DNA of 64,000 nucleotides from Dactylorhiza incarnata (lineage: Eukaryota > Streptophyta > Magnoliopsida > Asparagales > Orchidaceae): the NCBI GenBank assembly GCA_033032865.1, contig JAWHQI010000121.1, positions 4,712,001 through 4,776,000 on the forward strand. The letters run 5' to 3'. The number at the start of each line of letters is the position of its first letter. Within the stretch, counting starts at the first letter, position 1. The notes beneath the pieces are model-generated. The model had not been told where the DNA came from and made no database searches. It saw only the letters and a list, made by a program, of their open reading frames with translations. This document shows positions 34,301 through 46,300 of this stretch, piece by piece. Made by a program: the position numbers and the translations under genes.

Positions 34301-37300
34301 TTAAATATTTATGCAAGCTTGTTATGATAAATCATCCAATGTATATCTTCAAGTTGGCTCTTTATCTATAATTATCTGATCTATTAGAGACTTTGATTCC
34401 TTTACCTCATCCAATTTTCGTTATCAAGCAACAAACGTTACACACACAGGCACACACACACACATGCACACAGACACACACAGACACACAGACTCACACA
34501 GGCACACAGGCACACACAGGCACACACAGACACACATGCACACACATGCACACATACGCACCCCCCACACACAGGAACACACACAGGCACACACACAAAC
34601 ACACACAGACACACACACACCGACACACACACAGACACACACACAGCCACACAGCCACACAGACACACAGACAGACACACAAACACAAACACACAGACAC
34701 ACAGACACACACACACAATTCGGCAGGTGGCTCCATTCGGCGGGCGGCGCCATTCGGCAGGCGGCGCCATTCCGCGGGCGGCGCCATTCCGCGGGCGGGG
34801 CCATTCGGCGGGCGCCGCCTTTCGGCGGGCGGCGCCTTTCGGCGGGCGGCGCCTTTCGGCGGGCGGCGCCTTTCGGCGGCCGGCGCCTTTCGGCGGCCGG
34901 CGCCTTTCGGCGGCCGGCGCCTTTCGGCGGCCGGCGCCTTTCGGCGGCCGGCGCCTTTCGGCGGCCGGCGCCTTTCACAACAATGGGTGTGACCTGTCTA
35001 AAATCGCCTCCCATGATTATCAGCTTGCCACCGAAAGGTTTGTCTGTGAATAACACATCTTGTAACGTACGATCAAGAATTTCGAAAGTTTTTTTTATTT
35101 GTCATAGCGCTTCATCCCAAATAATTGAAGACGCAAACTCTACTTATTTGCGCATATCAGACTGTTTACTAAATCCGCACATCTGCACTGCATCAAATTT
35201 AGTTGGAATTCTAAACTTAGAGTGAGCAGTGCAGCTGCCCGATAACAAATTTGCTTCTATTCCAGAATTTGTAGTGGCAATAATAATTCTGCTTTCTTTG
35301 CGTAGATTAGCGAGTAGACATCGGTAAAAGAATGTTTTACCAGTTCCACCGGGCCGTCATCGAAGAAAATAGCCTAATTTCCTTGTCTTATGCTAATGCT
35401 TATAGTGTTGTATGCCATAAGTTGTCCATGGTTCAAAATTGCGGTTGAATTTAAATCCTCAGTTGATATTGGGATTGACATTTCATTGTCAATTAAGCCC
35501 AGTAAGTCAGAGGAGTTATGAAAGCCTTCACTTAATCTGGGCAAGTCAAAATCCTTTGTATTTTTATTATATTGTTCGAAGATATTGTTTAATTCACATA
35601 GCAATCTGTTGACCAACAATGTAGTGTTTGCGTTGTTGGAGCTCGCATAATCTTCAATCATAGCCGCGTAGTTTTTGTCCCATAGAGCTCTTACCCCAGT
35701 TGGCTCATAGCATAGCAAAATTGTCGCGAACAGTCTTTTGTGCAGCTGGCATTTTGAAATGTCGGGCATCTACCAAGCATTCTTTGATGTTGTTGTCTTC
35801 TTCAAGAAGTTCGCGACGTTCAACGGCTTCTTTGAATGTGGCTCAACGATGGCCGTTCATAGTGTAGAGGTAATTGAAAGATGGAGTTGGAATATGTGTA
35901 AGAAGAAGACGTAAGTAGACGCGCTCACCCTCTCTGTCAGCGATACGTTGTACAGACGATCGACCACTCTCCGATTGTACAACCTTCTGAGCATTTTTTG
36001 GACGGTATGAGTCACCTGTAGTGTTTTGCGAAGTCAATGTACAAATATTCAACATCTTCCAGCCCGTCGTTGTATATCTTGAAGAACTCTGTTAACATCG
36101 TGCGTGAATTTCGTTCATTAGCCAATACCACTGAAATAGATTGATTGTTCCGAAATCGTACTTGATGCTGATTAGGTAGATATAATTGTAATCGTACAAC
36201 AAAAGGATATGTGTGGTACATGTTATACGTGAATAACCTAACTTTCACCTAGAGGGGGGGGGGGGGGGAATAGGTGACGTCTTTTCACCTTTTTAAAATT
36301 TGTCGCAGCGGAATAATTTAGGTGTAAGCAGTAAGCACAGAGAAAAAACACAACTGAAACACACAGATTTTTATAGTGGTTCTCCAGTATGGGTACTCCA
36401 CTTTCCCCCTTCGCCTATCTAGCAGTGTGTTTGTCCCGACAACTCCAAATCAACTCGGATCAACAAATGATCTTACACTCGGAGAATAGATCTCCTACCT
36501 CAGGAACACTAGCTCGTTCTGTACAACCCATATTCTTTGAGGGTAGGACCCATTCAAGCCATGTAGGCACAAGTTAAAGTCAAAGGTCAAAGCAGAAGCC
36601 AGAAGTCAAAGATCAAAGACAACTCAGCCAGCAGGAGCAGTAGAAGACCTAAGAGAGTATGGGCGTGCATGTGCAAACATCCCCACATACTCGCCAGGTG
36701 GGCGACCATTGGCGATGCTCGCCGAAGCCAGACGAGATCCCCTCAAATGTCGCATAGTCGCCGGGTTGGGCTGAGCTATAAATAAGACCCCCTCCTTTTT
36801 GGTTTTCATATAAATAGGACCTCAGGGGTACCTGGAACTGCACCTTTGACTGAGCTTTCGGAACCCCATTTTTGAAGACTTGAACCCGTGAGATCTTGAC
36901 CGTCATCTTTGGCCGTCATCCTAGATACTCGCCAAGTTGGTGCCTTCCTCGCACCCTGCTCGACCATCTTTGGTTGCGGAGGAGAAGTCTCTTTTGAGCT
37001 TCTGGGTACGTGTTGGGACCTCCCTGCCGCAACACCTGGGGTCCTGTTGTTGCTCTTTGAGCCTCTTCATCGTTGTCCGTCAAGCCATTTAGTTGGATCG
37101 CTGGGCAAGTAACCTCCGACTCCATTGATCCGAATATTTAGAGTCAGGAATTTCCTGGCTTCAACACTTTGGTGCGGTGAGCATGGATCGTAGCCAGAGG
37201 AGGAAAGCCTAATAGGAAGGCGAGATGGTGGTAGTTGGCGATCGTGAAGGGACTTTTGGCAACTCGGCAGAAGGAAGATAGTATGTGACGAAGTCGGCTT

Positions 37301-40300
37301 TTGAAGAGTTCGCGCGACGAATGGAGGGGACGATGCGAGCAATGTTGCTTCCTCGCACGGAGTGCACGGCGACCTCGCCTCATCGCGTGACTCCGTCGGA
37401 GGACGATGGTCCCTCTCGGCGAGCAGGGAAGGAGCCCGTGGAGGAAGAGACAGAGCGACTAAGGAAGTCGCAGTTCTACCAGCCGAGCTCGCAGGGAATC
37501 CGATTTCGCGATATGGAGAATCCGGCGAGATCCCATGATCCTTGCCCATATTGCGAGTATGGAGGGGTTTCTCGCCAGGCCGAAGATCATCGCTAGCAAG
37601 GTGGGAGGAGCCCATTTTGCGAGGAGATCCTCTCTGCCCCCGTTCCGGAGTGGTTCAGAGAGCCAGTTATGAGTTACTATTCTAGAAGGGATGATCCTGT
37701 CCGTCACCTCCAGTGGAGATGTTCTCCATCCGAACCATGTCAGATGCCTTCAAATGCAGGCTCTTCGCCATCACCTTTCGGGGAAAGTCCAGAGACTGGT
37801 TCCACCAGTTGACGGGAGGTTCCATCCACTGCTTCGAAGACTTACGTCGGGGAGTGACGATGTGATTCGCCACAGCCAAGAAGAGAAAGAAGGAGACAAC
37901 GACCCTTTTCTATCTAGTGCAAGAGGTGCGGGAGACATTGGGGGAACTAAATCGACCGCTTCCAGGAGGAAGTTCTGGACATCCAGGAGGTGGATGGCTT
38001 CACCCTGCAGCTAGCCCTGACGTTCGGCCTAAGGGAGGGCCTCTTCAAGCTGGAGATCAGCAGGGATCCCCCCATGTCTTACGAGGAGCTTATTGAGAGA
38101 GCCAATAAGTTCGTTCAGGGGGAGGCCTCGAATCGCGGCTTCCTGGCCAAGCTCACCAAGCTAACCAGGAAGGAGGAAGAGGAAAAGCAGAAGGTCCCCG
38201 TGCGTAGGAAGGAGGAGCCCCGAAGGCAGGATGGGAGAAAGCCGAAAGAGCGAAGGAGGGAAGAGCCCAAGAGGGAGGAGCCGAGGAGGCATGTAGTTAG
38301 GAGTCCACCGGTGGCTCCGGAGCGTCGGTAGGAGGAAAGGAGGTACCAGGTCCCCGTTAATAGGCCACCGTGGAGGCCGGCGGGCCGGCCCCAACGTCAA
38401 GGTCCGGGAAGAAGATTCTCCCCAGAAAGAAGAAACTTCAACCAGCCGGAGAGGCGTCAGGAAAGGGGGCGCGAGGAAGCGATAACTGTTTCCCAGTAGG
38501 GTAACAGGCAAATCCGAAGGAATCAGCGGAGGAGGCCACATGCGGAGGAGATTCCACTCTACTACAATCTACATCAAGTAGAGAGGCATGAAACGATGGC
38601 TTGCCCGGACTTCTGGGAAGCTAGGAGAAGGCTAGCTACCGGAGAAGGAGGAGGGGAGCAGAGAAGACAGGAAGCCCCTGTCGAGCCAATGACAGTGCGA
38701 GCCGTCGCTCGAAGGAGGAATGAAGGTCGAACCGACCAGGGAGGTTGAGGACAAGTTGTCCAAGGAGGTGGAGGAGCAGCAGTGAGGGTGATACATGGGG
38801 GAGCAGGGCTAGGAGCTTCCCGCAAGGGTAGTCTCCATCAAATCTACCGCAAGAGCGTCGCCTCGACCTCGCAGGCACCACCCCCGTTGGAGGAAATCAC
38901 TTTCTCAGAGGAGGACATGTTGGGGGAGTGAGAATCTCTTCCATGATGCCCTCGTGATCCAGGCAACAGTGGAGGACTTCACCGTCGATCGAATCTTGGT
39001 GGATAACGGGAGCTCTGTGAATCTTATCTTCAAGAAGACGTTTGGCGGATTGGGAGTCGAGGCATGAAGGATAATGGCTTCAGATGGTCCCCTCTTTGGC
39101 TTCTTGGGAGAGAAGAAAGAGGTGGAGGGAGGAGCAGATCTGTTGGTAACGCTCAGTGGCACCTAAATCAAGTGTCGGTTCGTCATCGTCGATGCCCCGA
39201 GGTGCTACAAGGAGATCTTCGGGAGGCCTTTCATCAACTTCTTCAAGGCCGTCCCATCCTCCTACCGTCAATGTTTAAAGTACTGCCAGGGGATGTCCAG
39301 GTGAGGATCAGGAGCGATCCAAGAGCCGCCCGCGAGTGTTACCTCAACACGGTTAACACCATCAGCTGGATGGAGGATGCTGAGGAGATGAAGAAGGTGC
39401 TGGAAGGCACGACGAGTTTGGAAGCAGCGGAGGAGGTAGAAGAGATAGAAGTGCTCTCCGAAGCCGAAGAGCCTGGATTGCTGAAGATCGGGGGATCCCT
39501 GAAGACCGATGAGAAGATAATGATGGCGGCATGCAAGAGAATGTCGACATCTTCGTCTGGAGCGGTGATGACCTGAAAAGGTTCTACCCCTAACGGGAGT
39601 GCATATATTCATCCTCTTTATACATGAAATCTTCACCCCCTGAAACATGGGATTGCGTGAGTCCTCTTTCTCTTCCAACAAGTTTTTTGAAACAAAAATA
39701 AAGAAAGTAGGTGAAATCGATCTCCATGACAGGTTGGGAAACATGCCTCCAACTTGACTCTCATAAAATCCAGGATGGGTGATGGGACAGTGCATCGGGT
39801 TAGTGTGTTTTCCTAAGACCAAACCTCTCTATTGACAGTCGAGATCAACTCCTCCCTTGCATGTTGGCCGAGTGACCCCCCATCGCATTTCTCATCCGAC
39901 TAGAGAGATTATCAGGAAAAGGTCTAGACGCCGACCTCCCAACTCGACGAAGAGATGGCCGATTTAACTGACCAAGGGACCCTTGCATAAAGGTGTCATT
40001 TAACCTCAAAGGTCTGAAAGCTCGCAACAAAACATAATCTTTCTGTTGTTTCTTTCAATCATATGAGTTGGTGTGGTTAACCCCCTCTGATTGTTGAGTA
40101 ACATGATGAAGACTCTTCAGGAACCAAGAGCAGCCAAGTAGGATGGAGGCCTCAGGATGGTGTGTCCCCTCGGACCTCCCCGACTGTCATTCCCTACTCG
40201 TCAGTTCTCTCAGCATCTAGCAATGAAGTAGGATGGAGGCCTCGAGATGGTGTCCCCTCGGACCTCCCCGACTGTCATTCCCTACTCGTCAATTCTCTCA

Positions 40301-43300
40301 ACATCTAGCAGTGAAGCAGGATGGAGTCCTCGGGATGGTGTGCCCCTTTGGACCTCCCCGACTGTCATTCTCTACTCGTCAATTCTCTCAGCATCTAGTA
40401 GTGAGGTAGGATGGAGGCCTCGGGATTGTGTCCCCTTGGACCCCCCGACTGTCATTCCCTGCTTACCTTATTATTATTATTGTTGATATGATCTCTGAAA
40501 GCTTCTCACCAGGTGAAGTAGAAGCCTCGAGAGTGTGCGTCTTGCGGGACCCCTCGAGTGTCCCCCAGAGCCCAAGTATCATCAAGCTTTGAAGAAGTCG
40601 AGTATTCATATAGGCGAGTATCTGTAGTGCGAGCATGCAAGTGCGACCATATCTATGCGAGTATGGTAAGCTTGGTGATTGTAGCGAGTATCTTTCAAAG
40701 TCGCACCTGTCATGACGGCGATCACTCAAACTCACTTCGAGCCTAGCGATCACTCATCACATTTGGGCCCTAGAGGCGTGATTTCAGTTGGCACGTCGGT
40801 TACTTTCTTGTTTTCGGGTTCTCAGTGATGGCATATTTCTCGTGAATGCAAGATTAGGGTTAGCCGCCGACGTCTCCTCCCTATTTATATGAGATGTGAG
40901 AGTAACGACTATTTTGACTTCGTCCTGATGCTTCCACGTGTCCATAACAGCTGCGAAGTGGTAAGAATGATCGAGATCGTCTGATTTGAATTTTAGAAAC
41001 AACGTGAATTGTCTCGTCGATATGTCTGGCCTCGTCAATATTCACTGTATGCCTTCCAGTCGACATATGCAGTCAAGTCGACATCCACTGTGCTCTGTCT
41101 GAGCATCTGCAGTCGATATAATCAGTCCAGTCGACAAGAGCAGTCCAGTCGACAAGAGCAGTCCAGTCGACAAGAGCAGTCCAGTCGACAAGAGCAGTCG
41201 ACATAAACCTTCTAATCCACATAAACAGATCATTGAATCTGTCAATGGATACTCAAGTCGACAAGCATTGTTCACAATTTACTTATCCAAAGCTTCTCCT
41301 GCCGACATGCACTCTTCTCTGAAGTAATGGAGTCGACATCTCCAGTCGACAAACAAGGTATACTTTCTTTGTATAAGGATCTTCCAGTCAACATATTGAA
41401 TATGCTTTCTTTGTCTAAGGGTCTTCCAGTCGACATATTGAATATGCTTTCTTTGTCTAAGGGTCTTCCAGTCGACATACTGGGTATCGGTGACATGTCT
41501 AGTCGATAAATGACTTAGACAAATTTTTGAACATTTCTGATCTTTGAACCAGTGCTTCAACCATCTGTGTGGAACTTTGTAAATGTTGAAAATGATTAAG
41601 TGACAAACTTAACATAGTCTAGTACTTATGTTGACATGATGTTTTGCACAATGAGGAATTACATTGGCGAAACTATGTCTATTGACAATAAGCCTAGCCC
41701 TACACTAACTTTGCACTAGATTACTCCTGAAACATCAAAACTTAAACATTCATCAAATACATAATGAGTTTGTCTTTATCTTGATGACCTCTTCAAATCA
41801 GGCTAATTGTGGGCAATTTTTCCAACATTACATTTGAAACTTGAAAAGACTCCACGAAGCCTCAGGTGGACAAATCCATCGTCCATCGACGTATTTATTT
41901 ACTTCGTTGTAGTTTGGGGCAGGACGCACCTCGAACGCAACACAGTCTGGACCTTTATATACATATTTGATACTTTTAACGCTGCTACATATCTCGACAT
42001 TAATGCGATAATCATATTTTAGTAGTAGCCGTGAGTTGTATGGAACAACCCAACCATTATCGACAAAGAAATTTGCATCTCGTCCCATAGGAATTGCCCT
42101 ATTATCGTCTCGGTGGTGGTATAGTGGGTATGAATCAATTCCTTGTGTAGTGAATTCGACAAATGGTTTTGGCAAGCCTTTCATGCAGACGTTATTCTCT
42201 GTGCATTGGGCGCCTGGTTTGTACGGCCTGCACGGTCAGTGTATCATATGTTTTAGGACGACATTGCATATCTTTGGTTCTTCGGATTGAACTGGTATTT
42301 TTGCTCGTACGACACAGTCGTAATTGTCGGGAGTATTTAACTTGTCGTCATCTTTGAAAATAAAAAGCATGTGCGCATGTAGGTTATCCCTCTTTTGAAA
42401 TTCTATAACATAGACGTGCGCTACAACCTTACCAAGGACACCCTTGCGGAAGATGTCTTCTTTCAAACTTTATTTTGCATTGAAAATTTTAGATATTAAG
42501 TCTGGGCGATCTTGAGGTGTTTGTCCAGGACGAAGCTTGCCACTTATCTCATTCCATCTAGGATTACACGTCATAGTTAGAAAAATATCCGGCTTCCCAA
42601 AATTGCGCACAACCATAACATCTTGATAATGCTAGTACATATCTCATGAGCTCCCAACATAAGAAGATGGTAATATAGTCCTTTGACCTACATTTGCTGT
42701 AGCTTGAAGTTAAGGCAGTAATTTAGCATCATATATGGAAGTTCATGATGCCACGTAGGTATATTTGTGAGAAATTTATTCACCCTTATCGTTCGCACCA
42801 CTATTGAAGCAGTCTTGTAACCCCTGGTATAGTTCAGCCCGAATATCACTTTGATGTGACCTTATCTATCTTAATTTCTGCGTCTCAATTCTTATGTAAT
42901 TATCGACTATGTACTGTTGTAGCAAACGTCCTGCGTGGAGAAGTATGGATGGCGTATCTCCACGGATCTACACATAGTAAGGTGAAATTAGCAAGTAGTA
43001 AGAGGTAATGTATGCGTTCGATGGAATGTTTAAAATATAGATAACCTGCAGCAAGTATGCATAGTAATCGCAACAACTTATTCGTTCCGCGCGACTTAGT
43101 TGTCCTTCACCGCACCAGCCGTATGATCCATGAGGAAGTAGCAATAGGTATTGCAGGGGGTCGTAGTAGCCAGAGTATTCCTTTATTATCAGTACTCTCC
43201 AACAAATGTTTCGACTATTATGTCTCTATCTTTTACTTCCATAAAATCATCAGTGCCAACCAATATTGCGGCAACCTGTGGTGTTGGTAGAGAGTGCTGA

Positions 43301-46300
43301 CGTTCTACCGAAGGTCTTTCTCTGATGAGCAGTCTGCATTGTTGAAGGTTTGGACGTCTTGCCAGTTGTCTTAAAGTTTGCACGAACGGATTGAATGCAT
43401 CAAGTATACCAGAGATCTTTTCAATAATTTTGACATCGAGGTCTGGACTTTCGTGCAGCCTATTCTCGACTTCTTGCTCAGTGTCATAAATGAACAGTTG
43501 CAAGAACTGCAGACGAGTACCATATGCTGGTATAAGAGAGCCAATCCTATGATATATTGCGCCGTGCTCTCTGAAAGTGTAAATACCTTGATTAAATGAC
43601 GACATACTATCATCAAGTGTTACACCCATACCTTGATTAAATGCCGACATACTATCATCAAGTGTTATCACTCGTTGCAAAGCTGAATACTGTACGGGTC
43701 TTGATCTCCTTGGCCGTTCATCGACATTGGTCGTTGCACCAACTTGACATCAAAAATGCTTTCCTGAATGGCGATCTCGTTGAGACTGTCTACATTCAGC
43801 AACCTCCTGGTTATGAGACCACGGGGGAGTCTCTTGTATGTCACCTCAAGAAATCTCTCTATGGTCTCAAATAGTCTCCTCGGGCATGGTTTGATAAGTT
43901 CAGTCGGGTCGTTCACGATGTTGGCTTCAATTGAAGCTCGACTGACTTCTCTCTATTCACTCGTCATCGCCCGACAGGCACGGTGATGCTTTTTGTATAT
44001 GTCGATGACATCCTCATCACTGGTGATGATCTCGCTGGTATAACTATGGTCTTGAAGCACATGACAGCCGAATTTCAGACTGAGGATTTGGGGCCTCTTC
44101 GATATTTTCTTGGCATCGAGGTGGCCCGTCGACCTGATGGTCTCGTTTTGTCTCAACGGAAGTACTGTCTTGACCTTATTCATGATGCTGGCTACTCTGG
44201 ATGCAAGCCCGCCGACACTCATATGGATGCCAACCATAAGCTCTGCACCCAATCTTTCGGCTCTGATCTGCTCCTCCCTAACCCGGTGTACTATCGTCAT
44301 CTTGTGGGCAAACTAATTTATCTTACGGTTACAAGACCTGATATATCCTTTGCTGTTGTGGTGGTCAGTCGTTTTGTGCATGCTCCATGGATCTCCCATG
44401 TCCAGGCGGTTGAGCGCATCCATCGTTATCTGAAAACTGCTTCTAGACAAGGGCTTGTATATAAACCCTCCCCCCTCCTTATCTCTTGTTGCCTACTCTG
44501 ATACTGGCTCTCTAGATGATCGTCGATCCACAAGTGGGTAATGCACATACTTTGATGGACATCTCGTCACATGGCGGAGCAAGAAACAAACTGTGGTTGC
44601 ACGTTCATCTGCAGAAGCTGAGCATCGATCAATGACTTCCGTTGTTTCTGAACTTACATGGTTGGAGAGCCTTCTGAGTGATCTGCGTGTGAAACTACCG
44701 TCTCAGGCCATTCTCTTTTGTGACAGCCAAGCGGCTATTCATATTGCCAAAAATCCCGTGTTTCATGAACGTACCAAGCACATCGAGGTCGATTGTCATT
44801 TTGTTTGGGAAAAAGTGCAGCTTTAAGAAATTGGACTTGCGACATGTGCCTGTTGCTGGGCAAGTTGTTGACATCCTCACAAAGGCCTTACCTCGACCAC
44901 TATATCATCGGTTTCTGTTCAAGCTTGGCTCCTACGATTTGCACGCTCCAGCTTGCGGGGGAGTGTTGAAATAAGTTTTATAAAGGGCTCATCCAATGAC
45001 CCATTGGAGGCACTTATGTTTAGAGTTTAGTCCCACATCTTAGAATGGAGTTGTGCCTCCACTCCTCTCTCTATATATGTGTATACTCTTGTTGTTGTGT
45101 GTATACTCTTGTTGTTGTAAGCTTCTTTCATAAGGAAATAATAAAAATATTCTATTTTTCCTTTCATTTATTATGTTTCTCTATATATATACCTTCTGTT
45201 GGCTAATTTTGTTCTCTTTCATCTAATTGCTCATGTAATTCAGGCATATTATTGCTAGTATATGCCTTTTACTACTAGAGTTCTTTATAGCCTCATCGGG
45301 AACATTGAATTCCGTGAAATGATCTTTTATACTTGAAGCCTATTTTGTGTTAATGATAAATAATCCATAAAATCTGGTCTTCTGGTAATGCCAGGCTATG
45401 GAACCTGAGAAGGCACAAACTGTTGATCTCATGCGCTACTTGTTGAGTTATATGTATAAACCCGTCTCTACTTCCAATGGGAAACAGTTCAAAGCTGATG
45501 ATTCTGTTGAAACATCTGTAAGGAAACTGTTGCTTGAGTTATTTAATTTGAGTGGAACTGTCTGGAGATCTAAATTGACAGAACCAACCACAACAGAAGC
45601 CCCCTTCCCAAATGAGCAGTTGTCGAGGCCTCATGGGAAAAGTTTTGAGATGAAAAGAGGGGATTGGATTTGTCAAAAGTAAGTTTTTATTTATCAAGAT
45701 TAAGGATAAATTTAGGTTTTTCAATCACTTTCTGGCTAATTTTTTCAAAAAAATTTAGGGATTTATTTGTGAAATAATTTTTTTTATCAAGATTAAGGAT
45801 AAATTTTTGGATACCATCTGAGCAAATTATGTGTTATGGGCTCCCATTGGGGGACAACCTATTCATGCCACCAGAAAAATATGAAGTGGATGTATGCACA
45901 TGAGAGGTGTTGAACAGTACTCAGTATTAATGCTAGCATATTGTTTTATTTTAGTTTTACAAATCTAGTACTTTCATTTTAGTTTGAGGATTTTTGTAAC
46001 AATTTATATATTCAGGATCTGTGTAAATTTTTGCGTAGCGTCTGTATATACCCTTGCATGTGTGAATGAAGGAAGCTTTTGAACCCTAAAACTAAGCCCA
46101 CCCTGTGCACCGCCTCCCCCATCTAGCACACGCGTTTCGTCAAGCTCGACTTCATACGCGGCGGCCACTGTTGAGCCTGGTTGCAGCGTCGGTTTCCCCA
46201 CTTTTTCTCGCTCGCTACTCATGGTGCCTCCTCTCATGATTGGTCCCTCCATACACACTCCAAGAAGGAATGACATGATCTCTTCGATCCCATTCATGTC

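Larger units (their letters stand above)
36570..41010 (+). mobile_element. Decayed Tat-like gypsy remnant nested in the family S LTR
   Basis: The edges are approximate. A TATA-like GCTATAAATAAGACC near 36775 lies in an LTR-like segment. Downstream are gag and protease remnants on the plus strand and a tandem array. No reverse transcriptase or integrase was recognised. I could not pair two LTRs. Confidence 0.55.
36221..41826 (-). mobile_element. Family S copia-type LTR, copy C, with a nested insertion
   Basis: It begins TGTTATACG and ends TTCCAACA, with flanks GTACA and TTACA (one mismatch). Removing it rejoins the Helitron coding frame on the minus strand at adjacent codons. The left segment shares the CACCTAGAGGGGGG block and the TTATAGTGGTTCTCCAG stretch with copy B. 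The right segment (about 41030-41826) shares the CTGATTTGAAGA end. The middle (about 36570-41010) is foreign. Confidence 0.75.
31625..45394 (+). other. Intron 2 of the zinc-finger gene, 13.8 kb, filled with transposons
   Basis: Between a GTGAGT donor and a CCAG acceptor lie, in order: a SINE-like element, an RTE LINE fragment, CA-rich and GC-rich minisatellites, two halves of a Helitron separated by a family S copia LTR containing a Tat-like remnant, and a copia 3' fragment. The other three introns are 98 to 1093 bases. About 530 bases at 31625-32156 hold only a GGCTCCGTTTGGCGC phrase near 31966, similar to DNA-transposon termini. Confidence 0.85.

Noticed and set aside
34393..35225. Frames of 199-253 codons on the plus strand and 210 on the minus
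   Set aside because: They run through the CA satellite and the 17-bp minisatellite. Only the Helitron part of the minus frame (35056-34980) has real coding origin.
37067..37615. 182-codon minus-strand frame
   Set aside because: Antisense to the decayed Tat-like gag region; no domain recognised.
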